Origin: Alphaproteobacteria bacterium
GTDB lineage: Bacteria > Pseudomonadota > Alphaproteobacteria > MPNO01 > UBA830
NCBI GenBank assembly: GCA_022822405.1
Contig: JAJEBT010000199.1
Span: 62,001 to 126,000, forward strand
DNA: 64,000 bases
Reading direction: 5' to 3'
Part shown: positions 33,590 through 42,224 of the stretch, piece by piece
How the letters are laid out: each line of letters starts with the position of its first letter
How positions within the stretch are numbered: position 1 is the stretch's first letter
The notes under the pieces: model-generated
Database searches by the model: none
What the model saw: the letters and a program-made list of their open reading frames with translations, nothing else
What the model was told of the DNA's origin: nothing
Position numbers and translations under genes: made by a program

Positions 33590-34905
33590 ATCTCCTCCAC
33601 CAGCAACTGGCGCGCCAGCCGCTTGCCGTCCTCGACGGCCGGCTGATCGAAGGCGTTCACGGCGAGGAGATCTGCGGCGATGATGGTCTCGAGCATGAAA
33701 TGCATCATCAGGGCCCCGGCCACCCCCTCGTCGACCCGGTCGAGCTGCAATATTCGGGTCGGGCGCTCGCGGCGGATCAGCGTTGCCGCCGTCGCCCGGC
33801 CTTCGGCGTCCATGAGATCGCCCAGGGTCTTGCCCTTGAGGTAGGACAACCCCTCGATGGCTGCCAGATCATCGGCGACCGGGTCGCCAAGACCCTGGCA
33901 CCCGGTCAGGATCAGCGTATACATCTTGTCCGCGGGACCGTCGAGATAGAGCTGGAGTTGGCTGTGCTGGTCGACCGCGCCGAGCGCCGCGATCGGCGCC
34001 GTGCCGCGGCCGTCCTTGCCCAGGCTCTCGGCCCAGAGCTGGCCGTACCAGCGCGAGAACAGGGACAGCCGGTCGCAATAGGGCATCATGACCGACGCCG
34101 ACACTCCGCGGCGGCGCGCAAGCCCGACAGCCACCGCGGCGCCGACCGCCGGCGGAACGGCCTCCGGATCGCTGCCGGCCAGGACCGGCGCTAGGGCCCA
34201 TTCCGCCCCCTTCCGGATAAGTTCCGCATCCAGCCCGGCGATGATCGCGGGCAGAAGACCGACGGCGGAAAGCACGGCGAATCGTCCGCCGACATCGGGA
34301 TCGTGATCGATGCGGCGAACGCCGAACCGGTCGGCCAGAACCGCCAGCGGACTCTGCCGGGACTCCGTGATCACGACCAGATGATCGCGGACCCGCTCCT
34401 TCCCGACGGCGTCGCGCAGCCTGTCGACGACCAGCGCGGTCTGGAGCATGGTCTCCGCAGTCGAACCGGACTTGGAAATGGAGATGATGCCGGTGGTTTC
34501 GGCCCTCGACGGGGACAGCAGCGCGTCGGCCAGCGTGCCGTAGGTCAGGGGGTCGATATTTTCCAGGAAATGGAGCCGGGGGCCGCCGGACCCGTCCCCG
34601 GCACCGGACGGGACGAGCCCGTGGAGCGCCCGGCCGCCCAGGGACGAGCCGCCGGTGCCGAGCACGATCACGTCCCGGAATTGCCGCCGGTACCGCTCAG
34701 CCGTCTTGCGTAGCTCGCCGAGATCGTCGCGGCGTTCGGGAAGGCGCAGCAGCGGCAGGCTGCCGTCCCCGTGAGCGGCGCGCAGCCTGTCGAGGGAAGC
34801 TGCGGTCGCCGCAAGACAGTCCCGGTAGGCGGGCTCGCTCAGCCCGCCTTCGCCGGCCGTCGGCGCCAGACATCCGGAAACTTCCTGAAAATAGAATTCG
34901 GTCAT
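33586..34905 (-). CDS. pgi: glucose-6-phosphate isomerase
   Basis: A 439-residue phosphoglucose isomerase, shorter than the ~550-residue enterobacterial form but usual for many alphaproteobacteria. The sugar-phosphate binding segment is [16 protein letters not shown] and [11 protein letters not shown]. The late part has [11 protein letters not shown], with the catalytic glutamate, and [13 protein letters not shown]. It interconverts glucose-6-P and fructose-6-P. ATG 34905 follows GGGGAA and gives the natural start; an earlier in-frame start adds ten unlikely residues. Confidence 0.95.
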   Translation of the reverse strand: MTEFYFQEVSGCLAPTAGEGGLSEPAYRDCLAATAASLDRLRAAHGDGSLPLLRLPERRDDLGELRKTAERYRRQFRDVIVLGTGGSSLGGRALHGLVPSGAGDGSGGPRLHFLENIDPLTYGTLADALLSPSRAETTGIISISKSGSTAETMLQTALVVDRLRDAVGKERVRDHLVVITESRQSPLAVLADRFGVRRIDHDPDVGGRFAVLSAVGLLPAIIAGLDAELIRKGAEWALAPVLAGSDPEAVPPAVGAAVAVGLARRRGVSASVMMPYCDRLSLFSRWYGQLWAESLGKDGRGTAPIAALGAVDQHSQLQLYLDGPADKMYTLILTGCQGLGDPVADDLAAIEGLSYLKGKTLGDLMDAEGRATAATLIRRERPTRILQLDRVDEGVAGALMMHFMLETIIAADLLAVNAFDQPAVEDGKRLARQLLVEEI

Positions 34906-34997
34906 GCCGGTTCCCCGCCTGCAATATAGCCGCAATTGCCGGCGCGGACGCCGAATCGGAGAAGACGGGCGGAGGCCGGCCGCGGTCCGGCGCCGCG

Positions 34998-36326
34998 CTA
35001 CGGCGCCTCGGAGATGCCCGCCGGATCGCCGACCACGACGATCGTCAGATCGCGCGCCCGGAACAGCTTCCGGGCAACCCGGTTGGCGTCATTCAGCGTG
35101 ACGCCCTCGAACAGGTCTGCGCGCCGGCCGATATAGTCGATGCCGAGGCGCGCGAGCTGGAGGCCGACCAGCATTCCGGCTATCCGGCGCCCGGAATCGA
35201 GCCGCAGCGGGAACGAGCCCTGGACGTAGCTCTTGGCGTCGCGAAGCTCCTCTTCGGTGATGCCGTGCTCGGCGATTCGCTGCCATTCCGATCGCACGAT
35301 CCCCAGGGATTCGTCGGCCCGCGCATTCCGCGTCGACAGCTGCGCCGACACCAGCGCAGCGCCATCGAAAGCGGAAAGCCGCGCCGAGATCGAATAGGCG
35401 AGGCCACGCCGCTCCCGCACTTCCCCGTAGAGCCGCGATGCCTGGCCGCCGCCGAGTACATGGGTGACGAGCACGGCCGCATGCCAGTCGGGATCGTCAC
35501 GCGCGATTCCCTGATGCCCGAGCAGCATGATGCTCTGCGGGTTCGGCTTCCTGGCCACCCGGGTCCGGCCCGCGCCCGCAGCCGCCGTGCGGGCGATTCC
35601 AAAGGGCCGCGGCGCGGCATCCGGGAGATCGCCGAACACCCGGTCGAGACGCTCGCGGAGCTCGTTCGGCGAGATATCGCCGACAACGCCGACCACTAGG
35701 CGATCGCGGGTGAAGCGAGCGCGGACGAATTCCCGAAGATCGGCGGCCGTGATCGCCGCCACGGTCTCCGCGGTTCCCGAACCGGGTCGGCCGTAGGGAT
35801 GGCCGGGAAAGAGGGTTTCGCGCCACAGCCTGGCGCCGATCCTTCTCGGGTTCTCGGCGCCTCTCCGGATCGCGGCGAGAATCTGGCGGCGCACCCGCGC
35901 GACCGGTTCGGCATCGAAACGCGGCGCGGTCAGGGCGAGGCGCAACAGTTCGAAGGCGCGGTCGCGCTCGGCGCTGAGCGTCTGCAGGCGTCCGCCGAAC
36001 TCGTCCCGCCCGGCGGAAAACCCCATGCGCGCCGCGATTTCCTCGACGGAACGCTGGAAGGTCTGGGAATCCATGTCGCCCGCACCTTCGTCGAGAAGAC
36101 CCGAGACCATGCGCGCCAGGCCGCCCCGACCTTCGGGATCCGTGGACGTGCCCGATCGGCGGAATGCGAAACTCAGCGCAACCAGAGGCACCGAACGGTC
36201 ACGGACGAACCATGCGGTGACGCCCTTGTCCGACACCACCCGCTCGATGTTCACGGCGCGCCCGGGCGCGCACGCCAGGGCGAAGAAGAGAACCGCGACG
36301 CTTGCCGCGAGGAGGCGGCGCATCAC
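34998..36326 (-). CDS. M16 family peptidase, non-catalytic partner
   Basis: A 442-residue M16 (pitrilysin/processing-peptidase) protein with an N-terminal signal sequence. The HxxEH zinc motif is absent: the corresponding segment reads GGLARMVSGLL. The C-terminal half keeps the substrate-binding RRGLAYSISA and VGDIS/VVGDP strands. Such partners pair with an active M16 subunit, here the gene directly upstream, with which it overlaps by four bases (ATGA). Probably a periplasmic heterodimeric peptidase. Confidence 0.92.
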   Translation of the reverse strand: MMRRLLAASVAVLFFALACAPGRAVNIERVVSDKGVTAWFVRDRSVPLVALSFAFRRSGTSTDPEGRGGLARMVSGLLDEGAGDMDSQTFQRSVEEIAARMGFSAGRDEFGGRLQTLSAERDRAFELLRLALTAPRFDAEPVARVRRQILAAIRRGAENPRRIGARLWRETLFPGHPYGRPGSGTAETVAAITAADLREFVRARFTRDRLVVGVVGDISPNELRERLDRVFGDLPDAAPRPFGIARTAAAGAGRTRVARKPNPQSIMLLGHQGIARDDPDWHAAVLVTHVLGGGQASRLYGEVRERRGLAYSISARLSAFDGAALVSAQLSTRNARADESLGIVRSEWQRIAEHGITEEELRDAKSYVQGSFPLRLDSGRRIAGMLVGLQLARLGIDYIGRRADLFEGVTLNDANRVARKLFRARDLTIVVVGDPAGISEAP

Positions 36327-37666
36327 GAGCCGCGCTCCTCGGGAAGCAGGATCCCGGTGACCGACCGGCGCCTGTCGAGCACGCTCTTCGCCGCGGCCAG
36401 GATCTGCTCCGCCGTAACCGCGGCGATGCGGTCGGGCCAGGCCTCGACATCCTCGACGGTGCGGCCCTGGGTGAACGCCCGTCCGAAAGCGCGCGCCCCC
36501 GCGCCAATCCCGTCGCGGGCGTAGACTGCCGCGGCCACCAGGCCCTTCTTGGCGCGCGCAATATCCGAATCGTCGAAGCCGTCGCGCAACGCCGCTTCGA
36601 GCTCCCTGTCGAAGACGGCTTCGACTGACGCGACATCGGCGTCAGGCTTCAGGCCGGCATAAACGCCGAAAGTGCCGTGATCGAGGCCGCCACCGCTGTA
36701 CCAGGCGCCGGCGCCGGTGACGATGCCGAGCTCGACGACGAGCCTGCGGTAGAGGCGGCTCGTGGTCCCGCCGCCCAGCACTTCCGCCAGAACCTCGAGC
36801 GCGTAGGCATGGCCGTCGCCGTCGGCCGTGAAGCTGGGAGCAAGATAGATCCGCGACCAGGACGGAACGCGCTGGCGCTGACTTTTCAGGATTACGCGGC
36901 GAGCGGCATGGTGGGGTGGTTCTGCAGGGCGCGCCCGCGACGGGACGGCGCGGCGCGGAACCGGTCCGTAATGCTTGCGGGCCAGCTCGCGGACCCGGTC
37001 CGCCGAAACGTCCCCGGCAACGATCAGCATCGCGTTGTTCGGCGCGTAATGGCGCCTGTAGAAGGCGCGTGCCCCGGCAGTGTTCAGCCGGCGGATGTCA
37101 TCGGGCCAGCCGATAATGGGACGCCCGTAGGGGTGATTGAGAAACAGCGCGCGGCGCATCTGCTCGCCAAGCCGGGCTGAAGGGCGGTTGTCGGTGCTCA
37201 TGAGCCGCTCTTCCTCGACCACCCCGCGTTCGGGCAGCACGACGTCGTCCGTCAGCACGAGGTTGTGCATGCGGTCCGCCTCGAGGCGCATGACGGTCTC
37301 GAGCTCGTGCGCCGCAACGCGCTGGAAATAGGCGGTGTAGTCGTAGGAGGTGAAGGCGTTGTCGACGGCGCCGATGCGTTCGATGATGCGCGAGAACTCG
37401 CCCGGCTTCCTCGTCCCGGTGCCCTTGAACATCAGGTGCTCGACGAAGTGCGCGAGTCCGCCCTCGTCCGGCGCCTCGTCGGCGGCGCCGACACGGTACC
37501 AGACGTGCTGGACGACGACCGGCGCGCGGCGGTTCTCGATGACGACCACCCGGAGGCCGTTGTCGAGGGTGAATGTCTTGGGAAAGAACACGCCGGCCTG
37601 GGCAGCGGCCGCCGCCGCAAGCACCAGCGCAAGGATTTGCAGTCCGCCGACGATTCCTGTCTTCAT
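36323..37666 (-). CDS. M16 family zinc peptidase, catalytic subunit
   Basis: A 447-residue peptidase with a signal peptide (cut near AAQAG). The zinc motif HFVEH (His73, Glu76, His77) is intact, and the distal zinc ligand is likely in VVEEERLM. The motif NGLRVVVIENRRAPVV precedes it, as in family members. It should degrade peptides in the periplasm or at the membrane with the non-catalytic partner that follows. Together with the DUF3035 lipoprotein and lspA upstream, this gene order is common in alphaproteobacteria. Confidence 0.95.
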   Translation of the reverse strand: MKTGIVGGLQILALVLAAAAAAQAGVFFPKTFTLDNGLRVVVIENRRAPVVVQHVWYRVGAADEAPDEGGLAHFVEHLMFKGTGTRKPGEFSRIIERIGAVDNAFTSYDYTAYFQRVAAHELETVMRLEADRMHNLVLTDDVVLPERGVVEEERLMSTDNRPSARLGEQMRRALFLNHPYGRPIIGWPDDIRRLNTAGARAFYRRHYAPNNAMLIVAGDVSADRVRELARKHYGPVPRRAVPSRARPAEPPHHAARRVILKSQRQRVPSWSRIYLAPSFTADGDGHAYALEVLAEVLGGGTTSRLYRRLVVELGIVTGAGAWYSGGGLDHGTFGVYAGLKPDADVASVEAVFDRELEAALRDGFDDSDIARAKKGLVAAAVYARDGIGAGARAFGRAFTQGRTVEDVEAWPDRIAAVTAEQILAAAKSVLDRRRSVTGILLPEERGS

Positions 37667-37764
37667 CCTGGACCGCCTCCGCGTTTCGCTCGTACGGTCA
37701 GCGCCTGCCGGCCTGCTTCATGGTGGGCCGGCGCCGGAAGGCCCGTCCGGGCCGGCCGCAGTGC

Positions 37765-38322
37765 CTACTGCCAGCCCCTAGGATCACGCTTGATGACCGG
37801 GGTTTCGCCTTCCGTAACCGGTTTGCCGGCCGCCTTGTTCTTGCGAAGCCGTTCGGCCTCCTTCGCCGGATCGACGATGGTCCCGGGCTCGGACCTGGTT
37901 TTCCAGAATATCAGGCGATCGACGAAATCTTCGTCCACCTGCGACAGGACCGCGGATTCACGGTCGATCGTGGCGCGGATGCCGGGATCCGCCGCGGTCG
38001 CGCCAGCGCTCTTCAGGAGCGCCTGCTCGGCCGGCGACCCGGCTGACGGAGTCGCGTCCTGTCCGCCGGCGGGCTGCGATCCGGCCAGCAGGCCGCGAGC
38101 GGCATCCGAGGGGGCGACCTGCTGGGGACGCTTCGCCCCCGGCTGCGGCGGCCGCAACCTGAAATCAGGAGGCAGGCTGAGCGGCGCCTGCGGCACGACC
38201 TCGAACTCGTTGATCGACTGCTTGCCGAGCCCCATCGCCTCCCGCGCGGAATCGCACCCCGCGAGCAGCAGGACGCTGGCAACGGCAAGTGACGCCGGAA
38301 CGGTTCCCCATGCAGGTTTCAT
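37765..38322 (-). CDS. DUF3035 lipoprotein
   Basis: A 185-residue predicted lipoprotein: signal sequence with lipobox LLAGC, giving Cys23 as the lipidated residue. The mature part is Pro/Ala-rich (PLSLPPDFRLRPPQPG) and matches DUF3035, a family restricted mainly to alphaproteobacteria and usually found next to lspA and M16 peptidases. Function is unknown; attachment to the outer membrane is likely. It begins 26 bases after lspA. Confidence 0.88.
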   Translation of the reverse strand: MKPAWGTVPASLAVASVLLLAGCDSAREAMGLGKQSINEFEVVPQAPLSLPPDFRLRPPQPGAKRPQQVAPSDAARGLLAGSQPAGGQDATPSAGSPAEQALLKSAGATAADPGIRATIDRESAVLSQVDEDFVDRLIFWKTRSEPGTIVDPAKEAERLRKNKAAGKPVTEGETPVIKRDPRGWQ

Positions 38323-38348
38323 CGCCTTGTCCCCGGGACCGAATCTGA

Positions 38349-38828
38349 TTACCGGGCCACCTTATTCGCCCGCGGCGCGACAATCAATCCGTCGAGCAAC
38401 AGCGCCGCCACGCCGATCGTGATCGCGGCGTCGGCGACGTTGAAGGCCGGCCAGTGATATCCGAACGCGTGAAAATCGAGAAAGTCCGCCACCGCCCCGT
38501 GTACTACGCGGTCGATGAGGTTTCCGGCGGCGCCGCCGATCACAAGTCCGAGACCCACGGCGACGAGGCGGCTTGTCGCACGCGCCAGCCACACGGCAAA
38601 CGCCACGCAGAGGGCAATCGCCAGCGCCCCGACGGCGTACTGCATCCAGGATGCACCGTCGCTCAGCAGACCGAAGCTCACCCCCCGGTTCCAGACCATC
38701 ACGATATTGAAGAACGGCGTCACCTCGATGGTTCGGGGCGGCGCCATCACGCCGTAGACTATCCACAGCTTCGAGATCTGGTCGAGAACCGTGACGGCCG
38801 CGGCAAGGAGGAGACCGAAGCGAAGCAC
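38349..38828 (-). CDS. lspA: lipoprotein signal peptidase LspA
   Basis: A 159-residue inner-membrane aspartyl protease with four hydrophobic segments. The catalytic aspartates lie in GGAAGNLIDRVVHG and FNVADAAITIG. It cleaves prolipoproteins before the lipidated cysteine, and is followed by a lipoprotein gene that would be its substrate. In many alphaproteobacteria ileS lies immediately upstream, between ribF and lspA; here only 45 bases separate the two. Confidence 0.96.
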   Translation of the reverse strand: MLRFGLLLAAAVTVLDQISKLWIVYGVMAPPRTIEVTPFFNIVMVWNRGVSFGLLSDGASWMQYAVGALAIALCVAFAVWLARATSRLVAVGLGLVIGGAAGNLIDRVVHGAVADFLDFHAFGYHWPAFNVADAAITIGVAALLLDGLIVAPRANKVAR

Positions 38829-38873
38829 GGGCCTATGTTCCGGCGGATGGATCCGGGAAGCCCGCCGCGGCCT

Positions 38874-39842
38874 TCATGCCGGCGACATCAGGTCGCCGGC
38901 GGGGACCGCCTCGAGCAGGATGCGGGCATCATGGCTGTCCCTGGCTATTTGCTCGCGGAGCTGGGCGATCCCGTCGAATTTCTTTTCCGGGCGGATGTAG
39001 TCGACGAAGGCAACGCGAAGCAGGCGGTCGTAGATGTCGTCGGTGAAGTCGAAGATGTAGACCTCGACGTTGACGTCCGTCTTGTCGAATGTCGGCCGGC
39101 GGCCGACATTGGCGCAGCCGGGGTGCCACGTGACATCTCCGCCGTCCTCGAGGCCCGCAAAGACCGCATAGACGCCGAGCGCCGGCTGCATGTAGTCCGC
39201 GATCGAGACGTTGGCGGTCGGGAAGCCGATCTGGCGCCCGCGCTGGTCTCCGCGCTGCACGCGGCCCTCGATTTCCCAGGGGCGGCCGAGCAGACTCGCC
39301 GCTTCTCTCGGCCGGCCTCCGGCAAGGCAGTTCCGGATAGTGGTGGAGGAAAAGACCGTTCCGTCCCCGTCGGTTACCGCGCCGACAACCTGCAGATCGA
39401 AGTCGCCGTCATCGGCGCAGGCCCGCAGATAGTCGACATTGCCGCCGCGCCCGGCGCCGAACACGAAGTCGTAGCCGACGGTCACGTGCCTGGCACGGAA
39501 CCCCTCGACGAGGAACTTGCGGACGAAGTCCTGATGGCCAAGCCGCGACACCTCCGCATCGAAATGCATGACAAGGAGGTTGTCGACAGCGATCCTCTCC
39601 AGTATGCGCACCTTGCTGCGCAACGGCGTGAGCTGAAAGGGCGCTTCCTCCGGCCGGAAGAACAGGCGCGGATGCGGCTCGAACGTGAGCACCGACAGCG
39701 GCATGCCGCCGTCCCGGGCGATTTCTCCGGCGCTTCCGATGACCGTCTGGTGGCCGAGATGGACGCCATCGAAATTGCCGATCGCGACCGATGATCCGTG
39801 CACCGATTCCGGCAGGCCGGCAACATGTCGGAAAATCCTCAT
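38874..39842 (-). CDS. ribF: bifunctional riboflavin kinase/FAD synthetase RibF
   Basis: A 322-residue enzyme making FMN and FAD. The N-terminal adenylyltransferase has SVAIGNFDGVHLGHQ and the SSTTIRNCLAGG segment; the C-terminal kinase has GRQIGFPTANV. The ATG at 39842 starts MRIFRHVAGLPE, the typical N-terminus; longer in-frame extensions lack support. FAD is needed by the flavin enzymes in this window, but the gene is core. Confidence 0.96.
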   Translation of the reverse strand: MRIFRHVAGLPESVHGSSVAIGNFDGVHLGHQTVIGSAGEIARDGGMPLSVLTFEPHPRLFFRPEEAPFQLTPLRSKVRILERIAVDNLLVMHFDAEVSRLGHQDFVRKFLVEGFRARHVTVGYDFVFGAGRGGNVDYLRACADDGDFDLQVVGAVTDGDGTVFSSTTIRNCLAGGRPREAASLLGRPWEIEGRVQRGDQRGRQIGFPTANVSIADYMQPALGVYAVFAGLEDGGDVTWHPGCANVGRRPTFDKTDVNVEVYIFDFTDDIYDRLLRVAFVDYIRPEKKFDGIAQLREQIARDSHDARILLEAVPAGDLMSPA

Positions 39843-40074
39843 GGCGACGGTTAGGTATCCGCGACACCGGTTCAAGTCAAACCCGGACAGCCTGTTCCGG
39901 ACTGCGGACGGGCCGCGGCCGTCCGCCACGCCGCCGGCCGCCGGTTGCGCGCGCGCCGCCCCTCCTAAAGGCACGCCTGTCACCGAACTTCCCGCACACG
40001 GGCGGGCCCGGCGCCCGACCCCGGCTGCGCGGTCCGGCTTGCCGGAGCCAGGGCGCCGTACCATAGTGCGCCGC

Positions 40075-40806
40075 ATGATCGCGCTGTTTACCGACTACGG
40101 GCCGGGCAGCCTCTATGTGGGGCAGGTCAGGGCCGTGCTGGAACGCGACGCGCCGGGGCATCCCGTCATTGATCTCATGCATGACGCGCCGGCGACGAAT
40201 ATCCGGCCCGCGGCATTCCTCCTCGAACGCGTGGCGAGCTTCCTGCAGCGCGACGCGATCGTGCTCGCCGTCGTCGACCCGACGGTCGGCTCCGCACGCG
40301 CACCCTGCATCGTCACCGCCGACGGCCGCCGCTTCGTCGGCCCGGACAACGGACTGTTCGAGATGGTCATGCGGCGCGCATCCGACGTCTCGTTCGACGT
40401 CATCACATGGAATCCGGCATGGCAGGTCTCCGACACCTTCCATGGCCGCGACCTCTTTGCGCCGACCGCCGCCCGGCTCGCCCTCGGCGAGGCGGTGGAG
40501 CGCGAAACCCGCGGGATGGACGAGGCGTGGCGCGATCCGTACCCGGACGATCTGCCGGAGATCATCTACATCGACGGCTTCGGCAACGCGATGACCGGGG
40601 TGCGGACTTCGGCGGTTCCTGAATCGGCAACCATCGAGATCGGCGGCCGGCGCTTCGAACACGAAAGGATTTTTGCGGAGGCGGGGCCCGGCATGCCGTT
40701 CTGGTATGGCAACTCCCTCGGTCTCGTCGAGGTGGCGGTCGGTTTCGGCAGCGCGGCCGAGAAGCTGGGCCTGGAGATCGGGATGGAGATCGCGGTCCGC
40801 GAATAG
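40075..40806 (+). CDS. SAM hydroxide adenosyltransferase (DUF62) family protein
   Basis: A 243-residue protein of the fluorinase/chlorinase/DUF62 family. The N-terminal IALFTDYGPGSLYVGQVRAVL carries the SAM-binding aspartate; the FVGPDNGLF and FHGRDLFAPTAARL segments are conserved in the hydroxide adenosyltransferases, which hydrolyse SAM to adenosine and methionine. It stands alone; divergent from ribF. The 286 bases that follow hold no recognised gene. Confidence 0.9.
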   Translation: MIALFTDYGPGSLYVGQVRAVLERDAPGHPVIDLMHDAPATNIRPAAFLLERVASFLQRDAIVLAVVDPTVGSARAPCIVTADGRRFVGPDNGLFEMVMRRASDVSFDVITWNPAWQVSDTFHGRDLFAPTAARLALGEAVERETRGMDEAWRDPYPDDLPEIIYIDGFGNAMTGVRTSAVPESATIEIGGRRFEHERIFAEAGPGMPFWYGNSLGLVEVAVGFGSAAEKLGLEIGMEIAVRE

Positions 40807-41092
40807 GGCGGCGGCGCTGCCGGCCATCCGCCAACCCGCGGGGGGCAGCGCCGGAGAATGACGAGGCGCCGCGCAAACCGGCCGCAGCCTGCCACGTTTT
40901 GACATGCCGGCGAAGAACGCGTAAGCGGGTGCGACAAAGACCGGGCACGACACGCAACATAGCGCCCCCATCGCGACGGAAGATCCGGCCGATCCGCGCC
41001 GGCGAGTCCCCGTGCAGGTGGTTTATGCGCCGCTCGACCGGAAATGGTCTCCGAGTTGCGTGACACGTGTCCGGCTTCATATGGAGATCGAC

Positions 41093-42142
41093 ATGAAAAA
41101 GCTTCTGATGATCGGTGCGGCGACGATGCTGACCACATCGGCCTACGCGCAGATGCCGACCCTTACCCACGAATACGCGCAGCCCGGCGGCGGCAGCGAT
41201 GTTTCGGCCCGTAACCTGGCCGAGATCGCCGCGGCCGAAAAGATCGCGACCATCCAGGTTCAGGGCGGCAAGACCCTGACCCGTTCGATTCAGCAGGTCG
41301 CCGAGGGCAAGACGGACATAGCGGCGATGCCCATCGTCCTGTATTTCCTGATGTCCCGCGGGCTGGGCCCCTACGGCTCGCTCGGCCGCGAGCGGGGCGC
41401 GGAGCTTGCCTCCAACCTGCGCGTCCTCTACCCGTACCACGGCATCACGGGCTTTTTCCTGCTCGCCTATGCCAGCACCGGGATCGACAGCTGGGACAAG
41501 ATCAAGGGCAAGACCGTCTTCAACGGCCCGCCTCGCGGCGGCGCGCTCAACACGGCCCGTTCGGTCATCCGGCTCACCACCGGGCTGAATGACGGCAAGG
41601 GCTACGCCGGCAAGCAGATCGCATGGGGCCAGGCAAATGCAATCTTCCTGGACCGTTCCGTCGACGCCGCCGTGCGCCCCGGCACCAACCCGGCAAGCTG
41701 GATGCCGATCCTGGCGGCCGCCGGCAAGATCAACCTGGTTTCCGTTCCCAAGGCGAAGTGGGAAGGCAAGGCGTGGCAGAAGTTCCTGGGCGCGCCCGGA
41801 AACGCCCCGAGCATCTTCCCGGTCAGCGAGCTCGCCCACTATGGCGAGAACGTCAACGTCATCTCCGAAGACGACATGTTCCGGACCGTGACCGCGCCGT
41901 TCAGCGATGCCGTCCACAAGAAGATGAACAAGGGCCTTGCCAAGGCCCTGACGGCGGCGTTCATCAAGCACGTTGCCAACCTGCACCGGAAGACGCCCTT
42001 TGCCAAGGGCCTCTATTTCGGCCAGATCGACGACAAGAAGATGGCGCTCTGCAACGCCGGCGCGAAGCTGCATCCCGGCTCCGTCGAGGCCTGGGAAGAG
42101 GCGGGCTACAAGGTGGCCGACTGCATGAAGCCGGCCTCGTAG
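41093..42142 (+). CDS. TAXI family TRAP transporter solute-binding protein
   Basis: A 349-residue periplasmic protein with a signal peptide (MKKLLMIGAATMLTTSAYA). The TAXI family is recognised from the QPGGGSDVSARNLAEI block and GKTVFNGPPRGGAL. TAXI binding proteins serve TRAP transporters whose permease is a single fused polypeptide, as encoded next. Known ligands include glutamate and C4-dicarboxylates, but the ligand here is unknown. ATG 41093 is preceded by ATGGAG; the mature C-terminus has two Cys (ALCNAG, VADCMKP) that could pair. Confidence 0.9.
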   Translation: MKKLLMIGAATMLTTSAYAQMPTLTHEYAQPGGGSDVSARNLAEIAAAEKIATIQVQGGKTLTRSIQQVAEGKTDIAAMPIVLYFLMSRGLGPYGSLGRERGAELASNLRVLYPYHGITGFFLLAYASTGIDSWDKIKGKTVFNGPPRGGALNTARSVIRLTTGLNDGKGYAGKQIAWGQANAIFLDRSVDAAVRPGTNPASWMPILAAAGKINLVSVPKAKWEGKAWQKFLGAPGNAPSIFPVSELAHYGENVNVISEDDMFRTVTAPFSDAVHKKMNKGLAKALTAAFIKHVANLHRKTPFAKGLYFGQIDDKKMALCNAGAKLHPGSVEAWEEAGYKVADCMKPAS

Positions 42143-42224
42143 CCTCGTAGGCTGACGCACCCGGAACCGGACCGGGAGCCGGAGCGCCGCCCCGCGGACG
42201 CTCCGGTTCTCCGTCCCCGGGCGC

